A stretch of DNA of 64,000 nt from Maribacter spongiicola (GCF_004364165.1 NZ_SOAY01000011.1:868001-932000); one strand, 5' to 3'. Positions 1 through 8,625 are shown, counted from the first letter of the stretch. The notes: a model not told the origin generated them from the letters alone. Numbers and translations: made by a program.

Positions 1-550
1 CGCAAGTATGTGCTGCGGAGATGATGACGAACCTTATTACGAAGAATATGACATAAAAACGTCTGATGCTATTTTTATACAAGATGATAAAAAGGTGTTT
101 GCAGTTGGTGACACTTTATGGATAAATGTTCAAATCTCGAATATATTAAAAGATGTGGATGGTAAAGAATTAAATATCTACGAGCTTACAGCTGAAAATA
201 CTGCTCTAATAAACTTAACGCTGTTTTTAGAAACAGAATTCGACCAACCAGCAACTATTAATATTTCTGAACGCGAAATTATAAATGTAACAGGTACTCT
301 TAGCCCCGATGAATATGACACAAGACTAGTTTCATCTGAAGCTACATTAATTGATGACTTCTATACTGCGAAGCATGGTATATTATTAAGTCAAGCAGGT
401 CAATTCAAAATCAGATCATTATTTAATGATAATTTGGTTTATTTTTTTTCATCAGAAAATAATGATGGCTTGATTAATTTTATAAACCTTGAAACTAGTT
501 TCAAGTCATCAACAAACCCAAATGAATATACTTTTGAAGTATTAGAATAA
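1..550 (+). CDS. Lipoprotein of unknown function, 5' end cut by window edge
   Basis: The reading frame is open from the left edge, reading Ala-Ser before the first Met at position 8, then Met-Cys-Cys-Gly and a run of three Asp. This looks like the end of a lipoprotein signal peptide (lipobox cysteine followed by acidic residues), so the true start lies outside the window and the Met at 8 is internal. The rest, about 175 residues, is acidic and predicted to be beta-rich, with no motif I recognise. It is probably a surface or periplasmic lipoprotein. The stop is at 548-550 and 187 bases of AT-rich DNA without a gene follow. Confidence 0.7.
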   Translation, partial: ASMCCGDDDEPYYEEYDIKTSDAIFIQDDKKVFAVGDTLWINVQISNILKDVDGKELNIYELTAENTALINLTLFLETEFDQPATINISEREIINVTGTLSPDEYDTRLVSSEATLIDDFYTAKHGILLSQAGQFKIRSLFNDNLVYFFSSENNDGLINFINLETSFKSSTNPNEYTFEVLE

Positions 551-737
551 TGACAAAATAGATTTTACTTTTAAAAAACCAATTGGACTTTGAAATGCCC
601 AAAAAGAAATTTAATAATCTGTATAATCAATTAATTACATCATAAAAAACCTTAACAATCATCCAATAAATTAAAATTTAAACACTTTAAGATCATTATT
701 TTAAAATAATCTACTTAAACTTATAATTTAATAACGT

Positions 738-2429
738 ATGAATCAAATTAAAATAACACTTTTGCTGGTTGCCTTGATATCTTTTGGAAGCTGCAAAGAG
801 AATCCTGCAGTACCAACGGGTACGGTTACAGAAAAAGCAATGGTAGTTTCGGCACGTGAAGAAGCTTCTAAAATAGGTAGCGATATTATGCAAAAAGGCG
901 GTAATGCTTTTGATGCAATGGTGGCTACTGAAATGGCTTTAGTTGTCGCTTATCCCTTTGCAGGTAATTTAGGCGGTGGCGGATTCATGGTATACCGAAA
1001 AGCAAATGGAGAAGTAGGTTCCCTAGATTACCGAGAGAAAGCGCCATTGTCTGCGCATAAAGACATGTACCTAGATTCATTGGGTAATGTTATACCAGGT
1101 AAAAGCACATTAGGGGCTACCGCAGTTGGTGTTCCAGGTACTGTTGCTGGTATTATTGAGGTTCACAAAAAATTCGGTTCCCTACCCCTTGAAGAAATTA
1201 TGGCTCCCGTTATTGCTTTAGCCGAACGAGGTGTCATTGTAACTGGCAATCAAGAAAAAAGACTGGCTAGCCAACGCGATAAGTTTATAGAGGTTAATGG
1301 CGATAGTACCAAATTCGCTACTGTTTATAAAATGAACGACACCATTAAATATCCTGCTTTGGCTAATACCTTTAGAAGCATTGCAAAGAATGGTAGAGAC
1401 GGATTTTATAAAGGTGAAATAGCTCAAAAACTTGCCGCTTTCATTCAAGGGAAAGGTGGCTACGTTACAGAAGAAGATTTAGAAAAATACCAAGCAGTAT
1501 GGAGAGACCCCATCACTTTTAACTACAAAGACCTGCATATAATTTCTATGAGTCCGCCGAGTAGTGGTGGCGTAACCATCAATCAAATTTTCAAGATGAT
1601 GGAAAAATACGATGTTGCCAAACTAGGTCACAATTCCCCTAAAATGGTGCAATTATTTACCGAAGCATCTAGAAGAGCCTATGCAGACAGAAACTACTTT
1701 TTAGGCGATCCCGATTTTGTTGAAATACCTTATGATAAATTACTAAGTGACGAATACCTTGCCGAAAGAATGGCAAACTTCTCTTTTGATAAAGCTACCA
1801 AGTCTTCTGAAGTAGAACATGGCAATATTGAGATTGTTGAAAGCATGGAAACTACCCACTACTCTATTGTTGATCAAGAAGGTAATGCTATTTCGGTAAC
1901 AACTACATTAAATGGCGCATATGGTTCTAAGTTGTATTCAGATGAGCTAGGTTTCTTTTTAAACAACGAAATGGACGACTTTAGCTCTAAGGCTGGTGTT
2001 CCCAATATGTTCGGACTTGTAGGTGCCGAGGCAAATAGCATTGCCGCTGAAAAAAGAATGTTGAGCAGTATGACCCCAACTATTGTTGAGCGTAATGGCA
2101 AACTATGGATGGTTGTTGGTACACCGGGAGGATCTACAATTATTACGGCCGTGGCACAAACTATTTTAAACGGATATGAATTTAAAATGAGCATGCAAGA
2201 TGCTGTCAATGCTCCTCGTTTTCATCACCAATGGTTACCTGACATGGTGATTTTTGAACCGGACGGATTTTCTACTGAATTAAAAGAGGAAATGAAATCT
2301 AAAGGATATATAATTAATGAAGAAAGAACTCCAATTATTGGTAAAGTTGATGCTATTCGTATATTGGACAATGGCAAACTTGAAGGTGGTGCCGACAAAC
2401 GTGGAGATGATGCCGCAGTAGGTTTTTAG
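738..2429 (+). CDS. ggt: Gamma-glutamyltransferase, exported lipoprotein form
   Basis: Gamma-glutamyltransferase (Ntn-hydrolase family) cleaves gamma-glutamyl bonds of glutathione and related compounds outside the cytoplasm. The 563-residue length fits the family. The proenzyme cleavage site and nucleophile are visible: Thr372-Thr373-His-Tyr, followed by the conserved VTTTLN stretch and, later, the GTPGGS glycine loop. The N-terminus has a lysine, a hydrophobic run and the lipobox SFGSC, so the protein is probably lipid-anchored at Cys19. It self-cleaves before Thr372 to give large and small subunits. It appears monocistronic. The antisense frames inside it have no supporting features. Function is confident; the physiological substrate cannot be told from sequence. 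Confidence 0.95.
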   Translation: MNQIKITLLLVALISFGSCKENPAVPTGTVTEKAMVVSAREEASKIGSDIMQKGGNAFDAMVATEMALVVAYPFAGNLGGGGFMVYRKANGEVGSLDYREKAPLSAHKDMYLDSLGNVIPGKSTLGATAVGVPGTVAGIIEVHKKFGSLPLEEIMAPVIALAERGVIVTGNQEKRLASQRDKFIEVNGDSTKFATVYKMNDTIKYPALANTFRSIAKNGRDGFYKGEIAQKLAAFIQGKGGYVTEEDLEKYQAVWRDPITFNYKDLHIISMSPPSSGGVTINQIFKMMEKYDVAKLGHNSPKMVQLFTEASRRAYADRNYFLGDPDFVEIPYDKLLSDEYLAERMANFSFDKATKSSEVEHGNIEIVESMETTHYSIVDQEGNAISVTTTLNGAYGSKLYSDELGFFLNNEMDDFSSKAGVPNMFGLVGAEANSIAAEKRMLSSMTPTIVERNGKLWMVVGTPGGSTIITAVAQTILNGYEFKMSMQDAVNAPRFHHQWLPDMVIFEPDGFSTELKEEMKSKGYIINEERTPIIGKVDAIRILDNGKLEGGADKRGDDAAVGF

Positions 2430-2491
2430 TCTTCTTTGAACCATATTTTAATTGTAGTCAATAATTTATTAATGAAATATTTAAACATATT

Positions 2492-3190
2492 ATGCTAAAG
2501 AAATTATTTAAGTTAATTGGTATCTTAATATTAATAGCTACAATAGGCTATGGTGTCTTATATTACTTATATAATGAACCCGTACCTACAGGGGAATCTG
2601 GACCAGAGGCAGATGCTTTAGCATATAGAATGTTTGACGCGCTTAATTATAAGAACTACAATAACACAAAGATTTTAGAATGGTCTTTTAGAGATGACCA
2701 CCATTATAAATGGAACAGGGAAAAAGAAATAGTTACCGTTTCTTGGGACGATATTATTGTTCAATTAGATTTGATTACTCCTTCTTCTAGTACGGCAACC
2801 ATCAATAATGAATCTGCCTCTTATGAAAAGACACAAGACCTCATTGAAAAAGCGCAAAGCTATTTTAATAATGATTCTTTTTGGTTAGTAGCACCGTTTA
2901 AAGCGTTTGATCGTGGTACCGAACGCTATTTAGTTCATTTGGAAGATGGTTCTGAAGCGCTGCTTGTTACGTACACACAAGGTGGCGATACTCCTGGTGA
3001 TTCATATCTATGGATAATAGAACCTAGCGGAAAACCTAAGAGTTTTAAACTTTGGACAAAAATCATCCCAATTGGTGGTGTTGAAGCGACATGGCAAGAT
3101 TGGATTGAAACAGAAAGCGGCGTTTTCTTACCTACGCAACATAAACTTGGTCCTCTCTCTATTTCTATGGGAGAAGTTATTGGGCGCTAA
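2492..3190 (+). CDS. Conserved membrane-anchored protein, unknown function
   Basis: A 232-residue protein with one N-terminal hydrophobic segment (about residues 5-27) followed by a soluble domain. It is either an uncleaved signal anchor or an exported protein. The soluble part has a His-His-Tyr-Lys-Trp-Asn cluster near residue 72 and many aromatic and beta-prone stretches, reminiscent of LolA/LppX-like beta folds found in Bacteroidota lipoprotein-handling proteins, but I cannot assign it. It follows ggt by 62 bases on the same strand and could be co-transcribed. I do not recognise a named function. Confidence 0.8.
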   Translation: MLKKLFKLIGILILIATIGYGVLYYLYNEPVPTGESGPEADALAYRMFDALNYKNYNNTKILEWSFRDDHHYKWNREKEIVTVSWDDIIVQLDLITPSSSTATINNESASYEKTQDLIEKAQSYFNNDSFWLVAPFKAFDRGTERYLVHLEDGSEALLVTYTQGGDTPGDSYLWIIEPSGKPKSFKLWTKIIPIGGVEATWQDWIETESGVFLPTQHKLGPLSISMGEVIGR

Positions 3191-3265
3191 CAGCTATTTT
3201 CTTTACTGAAAACATAATATAACATTGTCGACAGAGTTATTTGAAGACAACAGAAAATCAATTTC

Positions 3266-3862
3266 ATGCAAGATTATAAATTCCCTTTAGATTTCACTTT
3301 CCATATTGGTACACTATCCAATGATTTTTCAGCCGTAGATGCCAATGGTAAAATGGTTGCCTATGTAAAACAAAAGCTTTTTAAATTCAAAGAGGCTGTT
3401 GGGGTTTATGAAAATGACAGTAAAACTAATTTGCTTTATAATATAAAAGCAGATAGATGGATCGACTTCTCGGCATGTTATTCTTTCTCTGACCCATCTG
3501 GTAAAGAATTTGGTAAAATTGGTCGTAAAGGGTGGGCTTCTTTATGGAAAGCACATTACGAAGTTTTTGACGAGAACAAACAACTAAAGTATACGATTAG
3601 AGAAGAGAATGCTTGGGTAAAAGTTATGGATGGTTTAGTGGGTCAAATACCTATTATCAACCTATTTACAGGATTATTTTTAAACCCAGCTTATTTGGTA
3701 ATCAACGGTAACAATGAGACTGTAGTTCGATTGTCAAAAGAAAAATCATTAGTTGGTCGTCGCTTTAAGGTTAGTGAAGTAAAAAAACTGAACGGTAATG
3801 ATGATGACATTATCATTTTAAGCTTGATGATGATGGTATTGCTTGAACGTCGAAAAGGCTAA
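3266..3862 (+). CDS. LURP-one/tubby-C-like protein
   Basis: A 198-residue soluble protein. Alternating short beta strands with repeated motifs such as GKxFGKIGRKG and WKAHYEVFDE around residues 70-105 look like the LURP-one-related/phospholipid-scramblase fold, a tubby-like beta barrel around a central hydrophobic helix. Here that helix would be the segment around residues 128-150 (MDGLVGQIPIINLFTGLFL). Bacterial members have no established biochemical role; membrane-lipid association is a family-level idea. The stop codon overlaps by four bases the end of the convergent channel gene, so the two transcripts meet tail to tail. Confidence 0.65.
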   Translation: MQDYKFPLDFTFHIGTLSNDFSAVDANGKMVAYVKQKLFKFKEAVGVYENDSKTNLLYNIKADRWIDFSACYSFSDPSGKEFGKIGRKGWASLWKAHYEVFDENKQLKYTIREENAWVKVMDGLVGQIPIINLFTGLFLNPAYLVINGNNETVVRLSKEKSLVGRRFKVSEVKKLNGNDDDIIILSLMMMVLLERRKG

Positions 3863-4929
3863 AATTCTGCTAACCCATATTCATTTAAAACAATATCCCA
3901 TTCTTCGGTTTCTATAATTTCAAGAATTCGCTGAGTAATGCGTTGCTCTAATTCTACATGTGTTTTTGGGAGTCCGAAGGCATAGAACTGTATATCAAAC
4001 TTAACGGGTAACAGCTCTAGTTCACTCAATGTAGAATCTCTTTGAATGGCATATTTTAAAATGGGCTCATCATACATGAAGGCCTTAATATTTCCATGAT
4101 CCAAATCTCGTAGTCCTGACGGTACGTTTTCATAGGTGTTGATATTTTTAAAAAAGTGTTCTGACAAGAAGTCTTCTGTTCCAGAATTATGGATTGTACC
4201 CACTGCCCTATCCTTAAACTCATTAAAACCATCTGGATTATTTGTCAACTGATTAACAGTTAAACTAGATGCTATACTTGCTGTTAATCCTGAAATAAAC
4301 AGGAGTCCACCAAACATTAGAACCAAAGCGGTAACCTTACCTAATTTGGTCACCGGGGCTTTGTCTCCATAACCTACGGTGGTCAATGTTACTGCAGACC
4401 ACCACATGCCATCCCACAACCCTCTGCTACCTGGTCTAAATACATTAGGATTCAATTTCCGTTCAAAGAGCCATCCTAAAACTCCAAAAAGAAATATGAT
4501 AAATAATAAAATTAACAATCCACTTAAGAAGCCGAAATTAAAAAATCCGCCAACAAACAACTTAAACTTGTCAAACGAAGATACTTCGGCAATAGCTATT
4601 GTGGCATTTGATGCATAGAAAGAATGTGTAAACTCCATTTCTTTACTGCGCTGACTGGTAATGGTTAACGGATTAATACTTAAATCAATTCCGCCACTGC
4701 GAAGAGAATCTAACATTGGAGAAAATTCCATAGGTATCATCTCATATTCAATATTCAAATCACTAGCTACCCTTTTCCATAACCAGACATTAAGTCCCTC
4801 AACATGCTCTCCGCTTTTAACTATAAAAGGTGCTGCAGCAGTGTAACCAATACGTAATTTTTCATCATCGACTTGACTGCTTGCCGCGATTGAAATTAGT
4901 AATACGAAGACTAATAAAAGAACTCTCAT
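3859..4929 (-). CDS. Ligand-gated potassium channel, GluR0-like
   Basis: A 356-residue protein with the layout of bacterial ionotropic glutamate receptors. Residues 1-19 form a signal peptide; about 22-115 are the first lobe of a type 3 periplasmic solute-binding domain; a membrane helix spans about 132-152; a pore loop carries the K+ selectivity filter TVGYGD at 184-189; a second membrane helix spans about 198-220; and the second binding lobe fills 225-350. A solute-binding domain split by a two-helix K+ pore is the hallmark of GluR0. Amino-acid gating is inferred; the ligand is unknown. The gene is monocistronic and convergent with the LURP-one-like gene. Confidence 0.88.
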   Translation of the reverse strand: MRVLLLVFVLLISIAASSQVDDEKLRIGYTAAAPFIVKSGEHVEGLNVWLWKRVASDLNIEYEMIPMEFSPMLDSLRSGGIDLSINPLTITSQRSKEMEFTHSFYASNATIAIAEVSSFDKFKLFVGGFFNFGFLSGLLILLFIIFLFGVLGWLFERKLNPNVFRPGSRGLWDGMWWSAVTLTTVGYGDKAPVTKLGKVTALVLMFGGLLFISGLTASIASSLTVNQLTNNPDGFNEFKDRAVGTIHNSGTEDFLSEHFFKNINTYENVPSGLRDLDHGNIKAFMYDEPILKYAIQRDSTLSELELLPVKFDIQFYAFGLPKTHVELEQRITQRILEIIETEEWDIVLNEYGLAEF

Positions 4930-5039
4930 AAAATGGTCGGGTTTACATTCTTTTAAATATAATCATTTTATAAAGTATCGACAGATTAAGCTATTCACCT
5001 AAAATGAAGTAATTTTAGGTTCTTAAAGCAACTTAGTCT

Positions 5040-5465
5040 ATGAATATTAAACTAATCACTTTCAACGAAGTTACAGCAGACCTACAATCTCAACTTACTG
5101 AACTCTATAAGCAATTAAATGCTGAGTTAACACAATTAGATTTGGCAACCGCTCTTTCTGATTACAATACCACAGATGTTGTAATTTGTTTAGACGATGA
5201 TAAATTAGTTGGTATCGCTATGATGGCAAAATACAAAGTGGTATCTGGACACAAAGGAATGATTGAAGATGTGGTCGTTTCTTCTGAATATAGAGGTCAA
5301 GGTATTGGCAGAAAGCTAATGGAAAAACTTTTAGAACAGGCAGAAAAATCTAAACTTGACGATGTACTATTATTCAGTGGTCACCACAGAACTGCAGCAA
5401 TTTCACTTTATAAAAGCTTAGGTTTTAAATTAAAAGAGAGTGGTATGTATATTAAAAAATATTAA
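5040..5465 (+). CDS. GNAT family N-acetyltransferase
   Basis: A single-domain 141-residue acetyltransferase of the GNAT superfamily. Motif A for acetyl-CoA binding is clear: beta strand VEDVVVSSEYRG-type sequence followed by the pyrophosphate loop RGQGIG (around residues 81-86) and helix RKLMEKLL. The C-terminal A-x-x-LYKSLGF signature is also present. Substrate is not predictable. The downstream neighbour is convergent and starts its 3' end only 10 bases away. It has no clear operon partners. Confidence 0.9.
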   Translation: MNIKLITFNEVTADLQSQLTELYKQLNAELTQLDLATALSDYNTTDVVICLDDDKLVGIAMMAKYKVVSGHKGMIEDVVVSSEYRGQGIGRKLMEKLLEQAEKSKLDDVLLFSGHHRTAAISLYKSLGFKLKESGMYIKKY

Positions 5466-5475
5466 AGATATACTT

Positions 5476-6243
5476 TTAATTAACCTTCTTAACGTGTTGT
5501 AATTGATCTTTTAACTCTTTCATTGATTCTTGTAACTGACGTAAAAGACTATTATCGGTAGTTGCATCTACATTAAAAGTAATTTTACTACTCACCTCCC
5601 AAATTTCTTGTATCTGAAATGGTTTAATATCGTAAGGCGGATAAGTTTCATTTAAAGAGATTAGCGTAATATTATTAGAGTTCGGTCGCTTTTCTACCTT
5701 CTTGACCATTATGGAATCTTGAAGCACAACAACGTACATTTTATTTGCACTCACATAATCTATATGTTCAATAGCCCTTGCCAAAACCCATTCACCCGGA
5801 TGTAAATTAGGCAACATACTATCACCTTCTACTTGAAATCCTCGATAGGTTGCATTTCTAAATTCTGGAATAGGTAGATCAAATGCAGGTAATTGTTGAT
5901 ACCAACTAGTATCTGAAATATTCTGAGGATAACCAGCTGCCGCTTTTGCATTCACTAACACCATGTTATCGCGATTTGCAGAATCAACAGTAACCACTTT
6001 AGGTATAACACTTGTTCTTGAAGTCTCTAAATATTGTTCTTCACTTTCTCCAAACAACCAAAGCGGATTAATTTTAAATTGCTTCAACAACTCTAAAACA
6101 ACTTTACCAGAAAGCTTGGTTCTACCTCGCTCTATATCTGCTGTTGTATTAGAAACGCCAATTAGTGCAGCAAAGTCTGCTTGAGTATAACCCAGTTCTC
6201 TTCTTAAATCGGTAAATCGCTTTAATGTCAGTTCGTTTTCCAT
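5476..6243 (-). CDS. LexA/CI-like repressor: XRE HTH plus S24 self-cleaving domain
   Basis: A 255-residue regulator with two domains. Residues about 7-60 form an XRE-type helix-turn-helix (LGYTQADFAALIGVSN). Residues about 95-215 form a LexA-like S24 domain. The catalytic serine is Ser142 in GDSM and the general base is Lys181 in MVKKV, 39 residues later, close to the spacing in LexA (37). A candidate Ala103-Gly104 scissile bond lies in AKAAAGYP, 39 residues before the serine. The protein should therefore be able to inactivate itself on RecA-ssDNA, as LexA and CI do. It is divergent from a DNA repair operon with palindromes between, so self-cleavage would plausibly derepress that operon. A short C-terminal extension (about 215-255) may dimerise. 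Confidence 0.9.
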   Translation of the reverse strand: MENELTLKRFTDLRRELGYTQADFAALIGVSNTTADIERGRTKLSGKVVLELLKQFKINPLWLFGESEEQYLETSRTSVIPKVVTVDSANRDNMVLVNAKAAAGYPQNISDTSWYQQLPAFDLPIPEFRNATYRGFQVEGDSMLPNLHPGEWVLARAIEHIDYVSANKMYVVVLQDSIMVKKVEKRPNSNNITLISLNETYPPYDIKPFQIQEIWEVSSKITFNVDATTDNSLLRQLQESMKELKDQLQHVKKVN

Positions 6244-6302
6244 ATTCTTTTCCGCTTCAATAAAGATTTTTATACCTCTTTATATTTCAAATATAGTGAT
6301 TA

Positions 6303-6356
6303 TGGATTATATCCAAAATATTATTTGGATTATTTCCATAATTAGGTATATTTCCA
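6303..6356. promoter_or_regulatory. Tandem 13-bp palindromic operator candidates in a divergent control region
   Basis: Three related 13-base sites lie in the 139-base gap between the LexA-like repressor and the radical-SAM gene: TGGATTATATCCA at 6303-6315 (perfect palindrome around a TAT centre), TGGATTATTTCCA at 6326-6338, and AGGTATATTTCCA at 6344-6356, with starts 23 and 18 bases apart. A weaker half-symmetric TTGG-N8-CCAA sits at 6362-6377. The arrangement resembles repressor operators controlling both divergent promoters. Binding by the adjacent S24 regulator is inference. Confidence 0.65.
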
Positions 6357-6382
6357 TAATTTTGGACTAATTACCAATTACT

Positions 6383-7642
6383 ATGGATTTTAATAGGATA
6401 AAAGAAAAATTAAATATACTGGCAGATGCAGCTAAATACGATGTGTCTTGCTCAAGTAGTGGTAGTAACCGCAAAAACAAGGATAATGGTTTAGGTGATA
6501 CGGGTAATGGTATTTGCCATACCTACACAGAAGATGGTCGTTGTGTTTCTCTATTAAAAATTCTATTGACCAATCATTGCATTTTTGATTGCGCCTATTG
6601 TGTTACGCGTAAAAGCAATGATATTCAACGAGCTGCTTTTAAAATTCAAGAGGTAGTCGATTTGACCATCAATTTTTATAGAAGAAACTATATAGAAGGG
6701 TTGTTCTTAAGTTCTGGCATCTTTAAAAGTGCCGATCATACTATGGAACGTTTGATAGCCGTTGCCAAAAAACTTCGTGAAGAAGAAAACTTCAACGGGT
6801 ACATTCACCTTAAATCTATACCTGGCGCAAGTGATGAATTAATGTATGAGGCCGGTTTATATGCTGATCGTTTATCGGTCAATATTGAAATCCCCACTAT
6901 CTCCGGCCTTAAACTTTTAGCTCCTGATAAAAAACATGAAGATTTCATTAAACCGATGCTGAAGGTGAAGAATGAAATTATACGCTATAAAGAAGAAAGT
7001 AAAATCATTAAAAGCACTGCAAAATATGCTCCTGCAGGGCAAAGTACCCAAATGATTGTCGGTGCTACTGGCGAAAGCGACAAAGATATCATGTACTCTG
7101 CAACTCACTTTTACAAAAACTATAAGATGAAGCGTGTATACTATTCTGGTTACGTACCCATCTCCACAGACAGTAGATTACCTTCTTTGGGTTCTGAAGT
7201 ACCAATGCTCAGAGAAAATAGATTATATCAGACAGATTGGTTACTTCGATTTTACGGCTTTAGTGTCAATGAAATTTTAGATGCCGATAATCCGAATTTA
7301 GATATGGATATTGATCCCAAATTGATGTGGGCACTTCGAAATCTAAATCATTTTCCTATAGATATTAATAAGGCAGAACCACGAATGTTAGCAAGAATTC
7401 CGGGTATAGGAATGGGCTCAGTTCATAAAATTATAAGCGGAAGAAAATACCGTCGTTTAAATTGGGAGCATCTAAAAAAAATGGGAATTGCACTCAATCG
7501 AGCAAAGTATTTTATCATCTGTAACTCCTCTGATTGGGAACAAAGAGATTTAGACGCAGCTACCATAAAAGGAATGATTCTTCAATCTCAAAATAGCAAA
7601 TTCAAAAATCAGTACAACAATCAATTATCCTTATTTAACTAA
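6383..7642 (+). CDS. Putative DNA modification/repair radical SAM protein (TIGR03916-like)
   Basis: A 419-residue radical-SAM enzyme. The [4Fe-4S] motif C66-x3-C70-x2-C73 lies in NHCIFDCAYC. The C-terminal third carries a helix-hairpin-helix (RIPGIGMGSVHKI, around residues 339-352), a DNA-binding element also found in repair proteins. This combination fits the family called putative DNA modification/repair radical SAM protein, which typically travels with a DUF4130/TIGR03915 protein and in some genomes with uracil-DNA glycosylase. That partner is present here at 7852. The reaction it catalyses is unknown. The gene is divergent from a LexA-like repressor and lies downstream of palindromic sites, suggesting damage-inducible expression. 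Confidence 0.88.
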   Translation: MDFNRIKEKLNILADAAKYDVSCSSSGSNRKNKDNGLGDTGNGICHTYTEDGRCVSLLKILLTNHCIFDCAYCVTRKSNDIQRAAFKIQEVVDLTINFYRRNYIEGLFLSSGIFKSADHTMERLIAVAKKLREEENFNGYIHLKSIPGASDELMYEAGLYADRLSVNIEIPTISGLKLLAPDKKHEDFIKPMLKVKNEIIRYKEESKIIKSTAKYAPAGQSTQMIVGATGESDKDIMYSATHFYKNYKMKRVYYSGYVPISTDSRLPSLGSEVPMLRENRLYQTDWLLRFYGFSVNEILDADNPNLDMDIDPKLMWALRNLNHFPIDINKAEPRMLARIPGIGMGSVHKIISGRKYRRLNWEHLKKMGIALNRAKYFIICNSSDWEQRDLDAATIKGMILQSQNSKFKNQYNNQLSLFN

Positions 7643-7664
7643 ACTAATAATTTAATCAAACCAA

Positions 7665-7841
7665 ATGACTATGGAAAATATTAATAACACATTGAATTCA
7701 ACAAATATTTCAATTTCAAATACTGTTATTGACCGTAGTCAAAGTCAAATATTAGCAATAGGATACCAAATGGTATTATTAAAAACTAAGATTAAAAAAA
7801 GGCTAAAAATTGTATCACGAATCTTTTTCTTTCACTTTTAA
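7665..7841 (+). CDS. Small ORF, 58 codons, between the two repair genes
   Basis: An ATG at 7665 (or a second ATG at 7671) opens a frame ending at TAA 7839-7841. It sits 22 bases after the radical-SAM stop and 10 bases before the best start of the next gene, exactly filling the gap in an apparent operon. The product is Asn/Ser/Ile-rich at the N-terminus and Lys/Arg-Phe-rich at the C-terminus (KTKIKKRLKIVSRIFF-type tail). It has no recognised homology. It could be a real small protein, a translated linker that couples the two genes, or chance. The tight fit is the only positive evidence. Confidence 0.35.
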   Translation: MTMENINNTLNSTNISISNTVIDRSQSQILAIGYQMVLLKTKIKKRLKIVSRIFFFHF

Positions 7842-7851
7842 AACTTGTTAT

Positions 7852-8625
7852 ATGAATGCTTCAAAAACTTTAGTTTACGATGGTAGTTTTAATGGTTTTT
7901 TAACTGCTGTATTTATAGGCTTTGAACAAAAGCTTACGCATGCCGATATTCAGAAACAAGGGCAATTACAAAGCGGACTTTTTGCTGAAACGGAAACTAT
8001 ATTTACCAACATTGAAAAAGCACAACGTGTTTGGAACGGTGTACGTAATAAGAGTAACAGCGCTATCAAAAATATATATTTTGCTTTCTTAAGCGAACAG
8101 AATAATATGGAAGCGCTAATCTACCGCTATATTCAAAAACTAATGGGAAGTAAATATAACGGCGCAACCGATTTTAGTGATGATGGAGTTTTAAAAATAA
8201 ATCAGCTTGCCCATAAGGTGGGAAGAGAAAAGCATCGTATGGAAGCATTTGTACGGTTTCAATTAACAAAAGATGATGTATATTTTGCGAACATAGAACC
8301 AGATTTTGATGTATTGCCGTTAATCTCTAAGCATTTTAGAAATAGATATGCCGACCAACAATGGATCATTTATGATGTAAAACGTAAATATGGACTATTC
8401 TATGATTTGAATACTGTTGAAATCATTTCATTAGATTTATCTGATATTCATACAAATAGCACGGAGAAAAGTGCTGCCTTCACAGATGCTGAACATGAAT
8501 ATCAAGACCTTTGGAATAACTACTTTAAAAGTACAACTATAAAATCTCGTATTAATAACAAACTACATGTTCAACATGTACCAAAGCGTTATTGGAAATA
8601 CCTGTCTGAGAAAAAAGCTGTATAA
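7852..8625 (+). CDS. DUF4130/TIGR03915-type putative DNA repair protein
   Basis: A protein of 257 residues when started at the ATG at 7852; an upstream in-frame TTG at 7810 would add 14 residues, but family members begin close to the YDGSFxGFLTAVF motif, which favours 7852. Other family features are VGREKHRMEAFVRFQ (about residues 135-150) and IYDVKRKYGLFYD near residue 185. The family is annotated as probable DNA metabolism protein because it is consistently linked to the radical-SAM partner upstream. No enzyme activity is established. It probably ends the operon; a weak hairpin overlaps its stop codon. Confidence 0.85.
   Translation: MNASKTLVYDGSFNGFLTAVFIGFEQKLTHADIQKQGQLQSGLFAETETIFTNIEKAQRVWNGVRNKSNSAIKNIYFAFLSEQNNMEALIYRYIQKLMGSKYNGATDFSDDGVLKINQLAHKVGREKHRMEAFVRFQLTKDDVYFANIEPDFDVLPLISKHFRNRYADQQWIIYDVKRKYGLFYDLNTVEIISLDLSDIHTNSTEKSAAFTDAEHEYQDLWNNYFKSTTIKSRINNKLHVQHVPKRYWKYLSEKKAV

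Noticed and set aside
1874-2209. 111-codon antisense ORF opposite gamma-glutamyltransferase
   Set aside because: It overlaps the catalytic small subunit coding sequence and has no start signal or motif.
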